Assembly: GCA_024811115.1 (NCBI GenBank)
Contig: JAKOGH010000862.1
Location: forward strand, 1-64,000
Direction of reading: 5' to 3'
Length of the DNA: 64,000 nt
DNA from: Terana coerulea
Lineage: Eukaryota > Basidiomycota > Agaricomycetes > Polyporales > Phanerochaetaceae
Shown here: positions 33,920 through 45,267 of the stretch, piece by piece
Layout of the letters: every line of letters begins with the position of its first letter
Numbering within the stretch: the stretch's first letter is position 1
Program-made: the position numbers and the translations under genes
Notes under the pieces: generated by a model
The model's database searches: none
Told to the model about the DNA's origin: nothing
What the model saw: only the letters and a program-made list of their open reading frames with translations

Positions 33920-34991
33920 TCATGTCGCCTTGGGCAATCTACGGCCTCGTTGAGTGGTAGTGGCGTACTCGCAGGCCTGACCCCAGCTTGTGCATTGCCT
34001 ATGGAAACAGAGACTTTGTCAAGCGACAGCGGCCGTGAAGAAAGGGCAATTAATGACTCACGGGCAAGGCTGGCCCTGCACGCCGCCACACTTGATGCGG
34101 CGCTTCCTGCAGAAATAGCACGCGATGGCCGTGACAGGCATTTTCCCTTTCCCTTTCCCTTTCGCTTTTTCCAAGTCGGGTTTTTTGCTCGGCGTCGGCT
34201 TCGTCTTTGCTCGCGGAGTACGCCTCGCGGTCCTCGCGTGAGGGTCAGTCGGCGAGCCCGACTCGGAGGCGCGCGAGGGTCCTGGGATTATTCTGGCTGT
34301 CGGCCGATTGCTGGGGACGACCACGGTCTGACTTTGAAGCTCCGGGACACCAGCAAGTGCGTCGCCGTGAAATCCTTCGTTGCTGGCTACTAGCACGATG
34401 AAGTGAGTGAATTGCCAGTAAAGTGGAACAACGCAGTCCAAGAATTTTGCATGCTTACGTTCGGAGGTTGGGGCAATGTTTTCGGGTACCGGCTGGCCAG
34501 CATAAAACGGAGGTAAGAATAGCGGCGGTGGTGGCGGTGGATGGTCCAAGGGTGTAGGCGACGGAACAAATGTACCCCAGATGACTGCAGGCTGGAAAGA
34601 TCCTGAGTCGCCTAGGATATAAGGTTCGGCTCCGAGTCCTTGCATGTTGAAGACGCCACCGTCAGGAGCTGCCATCGTCGTGCCGGAAAACAGGTGTGGA
34701 CTCGAGCTGACTTCCGGTGGACCATCCGGCCACAGAGAGGAGCCACTGGCAACTGCCTCTAGAGGGGCAACTACGTTACGGTTGCGGTCCATGCACTCAG
34801 GCTGGAAAGCCAGGCTCCGTATAACCAACAGCTTCGGAGAAAGCGTGCGAGAAGGGAACCGGTTCAACACATTCATACGGGCCCCAATGACTGACCACGT
34901 TGTCCTCCGAGATACGTGCACCATCCGGAATTTCGTTTGTTTCAGCGCCCGCCTGCGAGTGCATGTCGACGAAATTCGGGAATGAATGCAT
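33920..34991 (-). CDS. Zn2Cys6 (fungal binuclear zinc cluster) protein with the cluster at its C-terminus
   Basis: The last exon (33998-33920) joins the exon ending at 34062 through a GTGAGT...CATAG intron. The result is CYFCRKRRIKCGGVQGQPC, then PQCTSWGQACEY and RRLPKAT at the stop. This is the C-x2-C-x6-C-...-C-x2-C-x6-C pattern of fungal zinc-cluster DNA-binding domains. The cluster is the last 40 residues; N-terminal to it are a Lys/Arg/Pro-rich segment, a Pro-rich stretch and a low-complexity region. The start is uncertain: ATG 34792 (MDRNRN) opens the main frame, while an ATG at 34991 (MHSFPNFVDM) opens a plausible N-terminus one frame away, with a break near 34799. It is probably a transcription factor; targets are unknown. 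Confidence 0.7.
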
Positions 34992-35888
34992 ATCTGGCCT
35001 AGACAAGAACCTAGTATCTAGATGATCTCACTAGTGTTAGCTCACTAACCACATTGAATTGAAGGTAATGACTTACGATCCGGCCAGGTATAACCTGTGC
35101 AAATTGCGGGCAACCACCACAGTGCCCTAACGGCTGAAAATGAGGGCGACCGATGAGGATTGCGCCGTGCATTGAATATTAAAGCGAAAAACCGTCACGG
35201 CGTACGTGGGCTGCAAGAGTCATTAGCTTTACACGTCAGAACATCAGGGTCTCCGTACCTGTCGAACCCTGAAGCCGTAAGCACCCGGAATGCCCGCGAG
35301 AGCTTACCCACATATGCACCATATCGAGCTTCGAGAACCTTCACGTTTGCAGCAATCCAGGAAGACGCCTCCACAGATATTCGACGAGTCGACGGCCAGT
35401 TCGCTCGAGTAGTATTAGTGTCGAGTGTTCCCGCGATAATCAAGGCAGAACCGTCTTTGGAGCCCGGCTGCAGATCTACTATCTGAGCGAGTATAACGCC
35501 GTCCGCGAACGGAGTCATCTGTACTGCGGGGTAGGGAAATGATCGACCTACGATTCAATGGCATCTGCATGCCAATCTCGAAGGGACCTCCTTCGCGCGG
35601 CCACGAGGCTCATTATCCCAAGAAATCACATCACGAAACGCGACGCGTACCGTTCATTAGGCTGATACTCGTTGATAATGTCTTGCGTGTCTTGTGGCGC
35701 TCCGCAGTTGTGACTCGTTGTGTGAACTGAGCCATCGAGTAAGGAGACATCCGCGTTGCACATGTCCGTGGGCTCAATTATCACACTGCACTATCGGGGC
35801 CCTGCGACTGAACCTAACAACAAACGGTTCAATTGAGAATAAAGCGAGAACAGATTCTTATATGCTAATGGTGTAGGTTGTGGATGTA
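34992..35888. other. Region with weak coding potential between the zinc-cluster gene and the securin-like gene
   Basis: A 107-residue minus-strand frame at 35195-35518 (contains EASSWIAANVKVLEARYGAYV) and an overlapping plus-strand frame compete, and neither has a recognisable domain. It could hold upstream exons of the zinc-cluster gene or a small orphan gene. Nothing firm. Confidence 0.3.
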
Positions 35889-37594
35889 CTAGACCGCAAA
35901 CATGAAGTCGTTTGGTGCGGGACTTGGTTCGAAGCCCTCGGCGAACCCAAGGTCACCGTCTGCCTCGGACGGAGCCTTCCCGGCGGGTACAGCCCGAGCG
36001 GGCCTGGAGGCCGTTCTCGCGGTGCGGGTGGCGGTTGTCTTCGGCGGAGCTGGTCCCTGGCTCGCTGTCACTGGTTTCCTCGTTGGAGGCCGAGCAGTCG
36101 CAGTTCGCGCAGCTGCGACGTTGATCGCCGTCGTACTCCTCGAGGCTGCCTTGGCCTTCTCGTCGACCGCCGTGGAGCGCGATGACGTTCGTTCTGGCTG
36201 CACTCGCCGCGTCGATGTCGCGGCGGTAGCGGATGGGTGTGCGGTAGAGGATGCGGCGCGTGTCAGAGGCCGCGAGGACGGTATAGTTGTTCGCGCAGCT
36301 GTAGTCGGAGCCGCGGCGGACTTTGCTGCAGTGCGCGTGGCGGGCCGCGGACGAACCGTGGGTGCAACTGAGGCTGGTGCCGCGGTGGAGCGGCTGCGAG
36401 TGGAAGCTTGTGAGGTCGGACGGGCAAGGGCCGTCCCTGGGCGTGAGACGGTCTTGGAACTGCCTGCCACAGAGGGCGCACGAGTAGAAGCGGGACGTTC
36501 TTGCGATATCGCCGGAGCAGAGCGCAATACAGCCTCGAACGGGTCATCGTCATCTAATATACTCAAAGGTTATAGTGTGCCAAGCTGAGAATGATGACAA
36601 CACTGACCGAGCTCCTGCATTTCCAGTTCAACGGCTTCGAATGCTCCGCTACTTTTCAGAAGTTGCTGAATGTCAATTTGAGTATCTATATCTTGGGCGT
36701 AGTATATATCTGTTGTGTCGTCCATACGTTGACCATGTGCCACGCGAAGTAGCGCGCGACCAGCGATCTTGTAATCGGGCATGTCGAAAGCGGGTGTCCA
36801 CGGTTGCTCTAGGATCAAATAAACGCAATACAGGTAATTAATTAGAATGGGTAGCTAGCTACAGAGAGGTACGTACCAGGAACCTTCGGCGGCATGTATT
36901 CGATTTCATCGAACTCGCCTTCTTCGGACTCTTGTACCTCGGCACCACCGCCTTTAACTTGCGTTCCGCCAGCTTCTATATCGCCCTGACAATCCTCTCC
37001 CGCACTTTCAAACCCGAGGTCACCATCGCTCACGTCCCAGTGGTTCCCCTTGGTCATTGGCGTCTTCAAGGCTTTACTTGTACCACTCGGTAACCGCAGG
37101 CTCTTCCGTCTCATCGCAGAAGGAAGAAGCAGACATTCAGGCGTCTGTGGTAATTCGTCCGCGTCGGCGTCGTCGACTTCGAGCAGCAGCTTACCAGCTT
37201 GTGGTTTGGGTGTTCGCAAGTGCTGAGTAGGCGGGAGCTGACGATTCGGGAACGGTGTCTTGTCGCCAAGCGGACGCAAGACCGCAACACCAGGAGTCGC
37301 ATTTCCCTTGATCTTGAGCGCTGTCTGCGGAGCTTTGCGCGCATCTGAAGTTCATCCAGCCGGCTCTTCAGCCAGCGCTCGTGTTCAGTTCGAACAGAGA
37401 CTTACGGTTGAATGGCGTATGAAACACGCTCTTTCCTTTAGTTTTCACCGTCATAGAGCCATGGTAGATCGCATTCTCGCGCAAGCCTCCTGTGCGCTGC
37501 TTCAGGAGGGCCTTGGCAGGTGTGCGCGCGTGCGCGAAGCTGGGGAAGACGCATCGTCGTTCAAAGGGATTTGAAGTGGTCGTGAGCTGAGCAT
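35889..37594 (-). CDS. Securin-like protein (separase inhibitor candidate)
   Basis: Four exons (37594-37406, 37344-36877, 36808-36608, 36553-35889) join with GT-AG introns to about 506 residues, if a two-base GC excess in the GCGCGC-type run of exon 1 (about 37530) is discounted. The N-terminus has RTPAKALLKQ, a KEN-like RENA and RPLGDKTPFPN, a destruction-box-like stretch. The middle has the acidic motif FDEIEYMPPKVPEQPW, resembling the pseudosubstrate [DE]-I-E-Y-x-P segment I know from yeast securins, then FDMPDYKIAGRALL. The last 220 residues are low-complexity Ser/Thr/Ala/Pro/Arg-rich. Securins hold separase inactive until anaphase and are degraded through APC/C. The call rests on short motifs; no other family fits better. 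The large plus-strand frame opposite exon 4 is a shadow. Confidence 0.55.
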
Positions 37595-38392
37595 GGCGCT
37601 GCAGTTGCGTGTCTACTCCGCGAGACTTGTCAGAGTTACGCCAAAGAGCCTCGTGTGTAATATGGGATGGAAGGGGGAATCGCGGTAGAGAACAAGCTGG
37701 ATCGGGCCGCATTCGGTTCAGGAATCGGGATGTGAACAAACGCCATCAAATTGATGCGCCCCTCGTCCCGTTAAGGCATTTTGTGGCAATTGCCAGTCGG
37801 GGTCCGTGGACCACCTGGGACAACTTCGGGGATCGAGAAAACTTCGCATATGAATCCATATTGCTTCAAGCGCGTGTAGATGGGTCGTACCCAAATGGAC
37901 AGCCGTGGGGATGTCTGCAAACAGCAGAGAGTTATGCTTCGAAAGCTGTAAGTAGCATGGAATTCGGATGAAAAACAAGCGACGAGCTATATTTAATTTC
38001 AAAAACATGTTCTTTCGAACGGATCAGTAGTTGTGTGCTGGCGACCCTTACTTACTCGTATTAAGAACGATTCAACGAAGCATCGATGATGACCGGTAGA
38101 CCTTGGTAGCGAAGGCAACGGAGGGTAATGACGTCTGCAAGCACTTGTGTAAGTGTGGGAAAGAAGCGGGTAAGCCCAAATGAGCGTCTACAAAGTGCCT
38201 GCTCACCTCAGGCGCTTTGCGGGGTGAAGCGAGGGTGAAGTGCCTGTCGGTGTGAAACCCCAGAATTTGTACCCGACCTGAAAGATGCGTCCGCCTCAGG
38301 CTTGTTCTCCCACCACCACCACCACCACCTCCGGCGTCCTGACCTAGCAAGCTCATCCTCGCTGCAGGTCTCACCCCCACCCACTTCCCGCC
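37595..38392. promoter_or_regulatory. Divergent promoter region: securin-like gene and esterase-like gene
   Basis: The region separates two divergent starts (37594 minus, 38393 plus). It includes a CACCACCACC run near 38310-38330 just upstream of the esterase-like gene. No coding sequence is supported. Confidence 0.4.
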
Positions 38393-40492
38393 ATGCCTCG
38401 GTTTTCATTGACGACCAAGCTCGTCCTCTTGGGCGCATGCATCACATTCCTTCTCACTCTATACACCACCCACCCGTCTTCTGCCCGTCTTCGTGCGTCG
38501 GTGCAAGACGTCTTCTCAATACGCCAGCGCAGCCAGTGCGCACCGCGTGAGTGGGCCAGCGGACAGTGGACGCGCCGCACACCTGCTCGGACGACTAAGC
38601 AGAACGTCTCGACTAAGGCGGACGTGCTCGAGTTCTCCGGCTTTGAAGGCTGTGCGTCAGACCGGGAGTACAACTGGCATCTGGCGGCAGACGAGGACCA
38701 GTGGGACCGGTTCCCTGAGGTCTCAGCTTACAAATGGACACCGCCGCCCAGCTGCAATGCGCGGCAGTTCGAGCGGGAGGCTATGGTCAAAGATTTGGTC
38801 GAGCAGGGCGGCTGGCTTTTGATTGGAGGTGAGTAATGTTTACTTTAGACGTGGTCTTCGTTTCTTCGTGCTTTCCCTCCCTTCTTCCGGATTTCTATCA
38901 TGTTCGCTGCGCTACATCGCCCACGTTCTTCCCCTCCACGAACTTGCCGACAACACGACAACAACGTCTGCCGCCGGCGAATCATTACACCATCTCTGGG
39001 GTGCTTCTCATATTACTACCCCGAAGATCCATCTTTACTGCGCTTTGCACAGGACGTCAAAGAAGAACGCCCGCGCAGTACTGGCCCATCTTACCCAGAC
39101 ACAGGTTTTCTGTCCTGCACTCGGTGTCCGCTACGACTACCTGATGCTGGAGATATCGGCGACAGGCGGGCAGATGGGCCTGGCACGTTTGTCGGTCACA
39201 CGAGTCGTTCTGCATGCGCATCTCACATTCGCCATTCCATGGGCACATGGTGGGATGTCCCTCTCTGATGCATCTGCTAGCTTGGACCATCACCGTCATG
39301 CCAATCCTTCGACATAGGAAGACCTCGACTTGTGGACAGGCACGCATTCGTCAGGATCTTCCCGACCTTCTGTTCAACTTTCTTTCAGTCCCCCGCTTCA
39401 TTTTGCTGTTGAATTGTATGCGGCTGTTCAAACATTGACTGACCGTTCACCTCTCTTAGATTCTGTCACGGAAAACCACTTCTTCTCTCTCTCATGTCTG
39501 CTATATCCTCACGTCATTGCAACACCAAACTATACTCTCAATCCTTACTGGGATCGCGCATGGCCACAACATCTCTATCTTAATCCTGAGTCACCCCTCG
39601 TTTCCCAGCTCAGTCCACCCGAGGGATTCAACATCTCCATCACACCACTTGTCACCTTCCGCAGAGTCGATCTCCTTCTCACACAGGAGCAGCTCGCAGA
39701 CCTATATCGCGCGACGCAGCCCGTGCAGGCGAGCCAAGAGAACTTCAACCTGCTCGGCGGCGACCAAGTCTGGGAGTTCGCGCCGTCGGAGTACCTCGCG
39801 CTCTTCACCGCACCGCTGCCCGAGGCGAACTACGGCACGATGGTCGTGAGCACGGCGGGGCACTGGACCGTCGGCACGTTCCCCGGGCTGCACAACGGGT
39901 CGATGCCGGGCGACGGGATCGACAACGTGATCGCGTTCTTCCAGGACGCGATGAAGGTCTGGGCGCGCATCGTCCAGGGCTGGATGCACGGCGCGGAGAC
40001 CGCGGCCGAGCGGCACGCGGGTGGCGGCGCGGTGACGAAGGGCGGGCGGCGGAGGCAGATCATGGCCCGTGCGTACTTGCCCGGGCACGACGGCTGCCAC
40101 AACATCATGCACCCATGGGCGGAGTACGAGCAAGCGGACAGCCCGCTGCCGTACAACTGGGGTGAGATCAAGTACTTCAACCGGGAGTTCGAGGTGCGTA
40201 CTACAGTGTCTGTGCTCCCTGCCATCTTAGCTAACGCAAACTGACAGCATGTCCTCGAGTCGGGCGATTTCAAAGATATACACTTCCTACCGATAGATCG
40301 CCCGGCACTGCTTCGTCCCGACGCAGTAAGTCTCAGTTGTCTGTGTCGCCTCTCCCACGTTCTGACGCTTGCCACTCGTAGCACGCGGGCGGAGACTGCC
40401 TGCATCTCATGACCGGCTCCGGCGTGCTCGAGGGCTGGACGGAGTACATCTGGCACTACGCCACGCGCGAGGTCGGGGCATGGATACGGTGA
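38393..40492 (+). CDS. TBL/PC-esterase-like type II membrane protein (GDS motif)
   Basis: Exon 1 (38393-38828) encodes a short cytosolic N-terminus, one hydrophobic anchor (LVLLGACITFLLTLYTT) and a lumenal stem. It ends WLLIG, and the junction with exon 2 (39460-40194) restores WLLIGDSVTENHFFSL, the GDS active-site block of the PC-esterase/trichome-birefringence-like superfamily. Exon 2 continues with LYPHVIATPNYTLNPYWDRAWP, HWTVGTFPGLHNG and PLPYNWGEIKYFN. Exon 3 (40249-40325) and exon 4 (40382-40492) contain DIHFLPIDRPALLRPDA and HAGGDCLHL, the likely Asp-x-x-His-type catalytic end. These enzymes move or remove acyl groups on polysaccharides in the Golgi (family knowledge); the substrate here is unknown. 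Intron 1 is 631 bp, far longer than its neighbours. Confidence 0.8.
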
Positions 40493-40988
40493 GCCGCATG
40501 CCGCCGCACCGTGGTTCTTCGCGGAGTCCAGCCAGGCCAGCCCGCCGCTGGCGTGGTCCTCCACCGTTTTCCGTCATGGAAACGCATACCATCCGGCTAC
40601 GCGGGGACTGCACGGCTGTGCCGTGTTGTGCCGACTGCAGTTGCCGTTGCGACACTGACACAAATACAACACGGATTGGATCAAGTGAGATACTAGGAGA
40701 AGGACAGCATTTGGTTTTGCCGCGCGCATTTGTCGCTCGGATGTTACTGTCATTCGTGTCTTTTTATTAGCGCCACATGTGTATATTTGCTTACATTCGT
40801 CTCTTAGACTAATCGGCTTTCATTTGGGACCTTTTGCACACTTAATACATTGCGTACAACATCATGATTAGTGTCTTGTTCTGCTGGTCAATGGTTGATA
40901 TCGAGGCTACGGAGCCGTCCACCGGCTGTCTATATTTACATTCCTGGCACCCATCCTCCATTCATCTGCGCCTGCGACCCCATTCTCG
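40493..40988. other. 3' region of the esterase-like gene and of the F-box gene
   Basis: No gene is supported. If ATACG at 40485-40489 is a donor (GTGAGC follows), the esterase-like gene could extend a little into this region. Confidence 0.4.
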
Positions 40989-42845
40989 TCACCATGCCAC
41001 AATATGCTCATACATGTCTTCATCGTCGTGCATCCACACTTCATGTCCGTCTTCATGTTCATCTCCATCCCCATACGTCCACGACCCCTCATTCGTATCG
41101 TCATTGTTGTCTCCGTCATAGACAGAAGGTGTTGTGCAAGCCAGTCGTGAATTTTCCCGAAGATCGATCTCTAGCTTTGCATGCTCCCTCAAACTTTGCA
41201 GGTCAACGGCGATATCGTTAAGGCCAGAGGCTAGACTTAATTTGAGGGATAGGGTGCCCAATCCGCCCGCCTTCCTGGAGATGACAACCTCTTCCAGTGC
41301 CTTGAGAAGCGACGGCGACGCATGGATGGTCTGACACTCCAGTTCACCAGAGCTATTCAAACTCCAGTTGACTTCAGCGCAGACCAAAGTTCGCAGCTCC
41401 GGGAAGAGGAATTGTCCATGCGCATGGTGAGCGTGTTTCAAAGTTTGAAGGAAGCCACGTGTGGCCCGCGAGCCTGTAATGTTCAGCTCATGAATATTGG
41501 GCACATTGGCGGATATTTTCTCCCATATCTCCGGAGTATTCCCAACACCCCGGATATCCAGCGAACTCATGTTGTGCAAGGGAAGGAGCGACAGCGTCAA
41601 TTCCGTAAACCGTTCCCCGGAGCTCTCCAATACATTGGAGAAATTAACGAGGAACAACGACTCTGCGGTCGCCTCGCTCTCGAGTGTCGTGCCAGACATT
41701 GGTTCAACGTGCGTGAAGACCTCGATTTCGAAGAATTTGCGCGGGATGTAGTGGATATCAAGGCCAAGCGATGGCTGTGTGTCGTTGTTCGAGTCGATGT
41801 TTCGCCCGGGAAGAAGTCTGGGAGCAAGCGCGGACAGCACAGGTACGATGTCCTGGGGCCTTCCCCTACTGTCCATCATGGTGACATATGATGATGATGG
41901 TAGCTCCAAGTAACTCAGAAGTTCCGCATAAGCGTCGCCTGTGTCCAAATCGTAGAGCGAGAGCCTGATGTTTTGCATGTAGCTCAGGGCGACGCGTCGA
42001 CGACTCGCTCGTTCTATGCCGTCCAAGGATATCACCGCGTCGCGCAGGGATAGCTCCTCGAGTAACGGCAGCTCGGAGAGGATGTCTAACCACTCTGCGA
42101 CGGACCCCGGCCCACAAAATTCGATAGAGAGACAGACCAAGGTAGGGCGGCAGAAACCTCGAGCTACCGTCATGAGCGCACCCCTAAGTCTGACTGACCT
42201 GAGATGAGGCATTTCAGCCTGAGAAAGGAGTGGAAAATTGGAAGAGCTCGCGGGGTCGAGGAAGAAGGCGACGTGTTCCAGTAGCGGCAGCGAAGATATG
42301 GAAGTTGTCTGTGATAGCTCTTCACCAAGGAGCGGAGTGACGAAAGTCCGCTCAATGCGGAGCACTCGGTGAAGTTGCTCGCGGATACCCATGGGAAAGG
42401 ATAGGTCTCCGCGTACCAAGAGGGGTGGTTCTACTGTCAGAAGGCACTGACCGGAGCGCCTCAGAAACGCCGCGAGTCGCTCGAAACTGGAATCCGAGTC
42501 GGGGAGGACGATTCGAGTCCATAGCGAAGGCGTATGAAGAGCTACGTCTCGCCAATGTCGGCAGACTCGAGTAACGTTCAGCCACCCATGAGGGTTTTCG
42601 TCAGGTTCGAATTGCCCCCAGTTGTCCCAGTAGTCGTAGCTGCGAACTACATGCAGGAATATCTGCCCTAGAATCTCAGCAGGAAAACGCGCAGTGGCCG
42701 GCACAAAGCTGTTTCTGTGCAACTTCACGGCGGAAACCGTTTCTTTGATGACACGAATCTCCTCGTAAAATTGCGCGATCGCCGAATCGACCGCAGCCTC
42801 GCTGTTGAGCTCGTGAAGGAGGTCCTGCAGCTCGACGCCGGGCAT
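40989..42845 (-). CDS. F-box/leucine-rich-repeat-like protein
   Basis: An uninterrupted frame of about 618 residues starts at ATG 42845 (MPGVELQDLLHELNSE); the open reading extends upstream but without a better start. A coiled N-terminal helix precedes the F-box core (ARFPAEILGQIFLHVV, then NVTRVCRHWRDVALHTPSLW). A leucine-rich region follows with recognisable LPLLEELSLRD-type repeats. The C-terminus is very acidic (DGDNNDDTNEGSW and DGDEHEDGHEVW). It is likely an SCF substrate receptor; the target is unknown. It is divergently paired with the related gene at 43483, suggesting a local inverted duplication. No lesion is seen, so it is one of the intact reference copies here. Confidence 0.85.
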   Translation of the reverse strand: MPGVELQDLLHELNSEAAVDSAIAQFYEEIRVIKETVSAVKLHRNSFVPATARFPAEILGQIFLHVVRSYDYWDNWGQFEPDENPHGWLNVTRVCRHWRDVALHTPSLWTRIVLPDSDSSFERLAAFLRRSGQCLLTVEPPLLVRGDLSFPMGIREQLHRVLRIERTFVTPLLGEELSQTTSISSLPLLEHVAFFLDPASSSNFPLLSQAEMPHLRSVRLRGALMTVARGFCRPTLVCLSIEFCGPGSVAEWLDILSELPLLEELSLRDAVISLDGIERASRRRVALSYMQNIRLSLYDLDTGDAYAELLSYLELPSSSYVTMMDSRGRPQDIVPVLSALAPRLLPGRNIDSNNDTQPSLGLDIHYIPRKFFEIEVFTHVEPMSGTTLESEATAESLFLVNFSNVLESSGERFTELTLSLLPLHNMSSLDIRGVGNTPEIWEKISANVPNIHELNITGSRATRGFLQTLKHAHHAHGQFLFPELRTLVCAEVNWSLNSSGELECQTIHASPSLLKALEEVVISRKAGGLGTLSLKLSLASGLNDIAVDLQSLREHAKLEIDLRENSRLACTTPSVYDGDNNDDTNEGSWTYGDGDEHEDGHEVWMHDDEDMYEHIVAW

Positions 42846-43482
42846 TTCTGATCCTCTGCTGTTCGCGCAAGATAGTTGGGTGAGCCAAGCAGCACAATAA
42901 TAAAACAAACTAGATTGCGTACTTGGAACGGCAAGATGGCTTGCGGCCGAGTTGATGGATGTGAACAACAACGAGCAATGTTGAACTTCAAGCGGCTAAG
43001 CTACGTAGCCAAACAAGGACAAAGCAGTGATTCAATTCAGCCTGACGGTTTGGAGCTCTGAGTAACTATTGCAATATTAATGGTTTGGATTGGAGGCTAG
43101 GATCCTAAAACGACAAACTACTAAGCGAAGATGGTTTTTGATAATGCGAGATGACCGTGTCTGCAATGCCTTGCCAAATCCAGATGTGGCGCGGCCTTTG
43201 GGTTGATCAAAATTAAGCGCCTATCTTTGCCAGCGACGTGTACTCTTACTCTTACCATCCCTACATATCAGAGGCCTGGTATCGCCCGTAACGAGATCTC
43301 TGCATTATAACGAAGACCAAGAAGCGCAGAAATTGAGCTTGGAGCTACAAGGTGTGTCTACATTCCAACCATTATATCCAACCTCTATATTTCTCGGGCG
43401 ACAACCATGCCAGGACTCTGCTTCCGTCCGTTTGCCCTTACCGCGAAGATAGCTCTGCTCACTGATTCGCTTGCTTATGTAG
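42846..43482. promoter_or_regulatory. Divergent promoter between two F-box genes
   Basis: The starts at 42845 (minus) and 43483 (plus) face away from each other. The region is AT-rich in its centre, and no gene is seen. Confidence 0.4.
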
Positions 43483-45267
43483 ATGCTTGACTTGCCTTCT
43501 GACCTATCCATGGTCTTCAAGAACGAGGCCGAGGTCGACGCAGCTCTGGAGGAGCAACGGCGATTGGCCGAACAGATTAAAGCCAACCGCGCGAGGCTCT
43601 GGACGTACCGAAACAACGTCGTACCCATCTCCCGTCTGCCTAACGAGGTGCTGGCAGAGATCCTCCTTTCCACTTTGCACACATACATCTCGAGGTTACA
43701 TAGGGGTGCCATCGTGTCCCACCGCTGGATCGTCGTCAGCCATGTGTGCAGGCTATGGCGAGAGGTCGCTCTCGCCTGTCCGAGGCTCTGGCGCTTCATT
43801 GTACTCTCCAATTGGGTACGAGCCAAGGAATTTCTCAAGCGATCCAAGGAGTCCCTCCTGGTCATAGACTGCAGTGACGCTGCTGTGGCCGACACTGCTG
43901 TGGCTAACCTGGTCTTGCGGCACGCCCACCGGATCGAAAGCATCACAGGGCTGAAGCTCAAACCATCTTTCTCGGAAGCACTGACGCACGTCGAGGATGT
44001 CCATTTCTCGCAACTGCGGTCATTCACCATTACGTTAGGACATTTACCGGAGGATACAGTTGCGTTCAAGTTTTTTCCGGTGTGGAGATGCCGCGACTGG
44101 CGCACTTCGACTGTGACTGGACGGAATGTCTATTTTTCAAGCGCCGTATGCTCTCCGTCAACTTGACAACACTTCGTGTGGCAAGCTTACTATCCCCAAT
44201 ATACATTGACAGATTTATTGATATACTGAAGAGGATGCCAACATTGAAGGAGCTTAGCATGAGCGATTCAGTCTTCCTGGACCCTCCCGCATTTCGACGA
44301 GACCTCGCATTGGTTCACCCCACATGCATCCTGCATCGCTTGCAGAGCCTACATCTGAAAGACACTGTACAGGCCATCGACGTCGTGGACCTTCTCAACC
44401 GGCTCCAGTTCTCAAGCAGCACAACCGTGCACCTAGCCGGAGGGTGCCGGACGTCCTCCATCTACACCGCATGTCGCTCTATGGCGTCTTCTCTTGCTCT
44501 GAAGGCTAGAGGGGGAACAGCATTGGTCACGTCAAACCCCTCCTTTCGTGCTTCTTCAGTTTTCCCGACCAAGAGCTGTTCGAGTTCAAGGTGTGGACAG
44601 TAGGCGGCGCGGGGATGTTTCTCAATGATGACTGGGACACACCACCGGCGTTTAGGATCACATTACGAACCAGGAACTCCGACGTCGCTGAAGACCTTAC
44701 CCAAATAATTCTCGCCGCTTTCCCTATCTCGCAAATGTCGCATTTACAATTGCGAGGGGTCGGAGCGAACCCAAAGATCTGGCAGACTATCGTTGGATGT
44801 GCGGACTTAAACATGATAGTCGTAGCACACCGGGGACCTGCTGTTCAACTAATCGAACACCTCGAGAGGGCGAAAGGTCGTAATGGGGATGAACCGGTGC
44901 ACCCTAAGCTCAAGGAGTTGAATTTCGGGGCGTCATCTGGAACAAGCATCATCGCGATGGTACGAGGGAGCTCGGAACCCCGCTCATCGAGCGGCTGGAG
45001 GCAGTCTTGCGGAAGCGAAGTGTACAAGGCATTGGGCTGGAAAGTCTGGAGCTGTGTGACGCCCAGAATCTCGATGGCAACGAAGGACACGGCTTCGAAG
45101 AAGTTGTGTCAGACTTAATCTGGGATTATTCAGAGGAACTTCAGGATGAACAATGCTTTTCATGCGACAGTGCTGAGGACGAGAACGAATCGGGTGTTTA
45201 TTCGGAAGAGGAAGAGGAAGAAGGCTCAGAAGGGGAAGGATCGGGGGATGAAGGGGACGGGCATTAA
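43483..45267 (+). CDS. F-box/leucine-rich-repeat-like protein (three apparent one-base breaks)
   Basis: Starts MLDLPSDLSMVFKNEAEV with a coiled helix, then the F-box core ISRLPNEVLAEILLSTL and VSHVCRLWREVALACPRLW. The leucine-rich part continues in other frames: from about 44077 SGVEMPRLAHFDCDW, from about 44516 SIGHVKPLLSCFFSF, and from about 44925 RGVIWNKHHRDGTREL, to an acidic tail ending at 45267 (EEEEEEGSEGEGSGDEG). Each change coincides with a homopolymer run: TTTTTT at 44071-44076 (one T short), GGGGG at 44511-44515 and TTT at 44923-44925 (one T short). With those corrected the gene would be open throughout. It is a paralogue of the gene at 40989-42845, including the acidic tail. A real pseudogene is possible but sequence error is likelier. 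Confidence 0.7.

Noticed and set aside
35902..36588. Plus-strand open frame of 228 codons
   Set aside because: Exact antisense of the last exon of the securin-like gene; the low-complexity GC-rich coding sequence keeps the other strand open.
39702..40564. Minus-strand frames of 143 and 244 codons
   Set aside because: Antisense of esterase-like exons 2 to 4; no domain.
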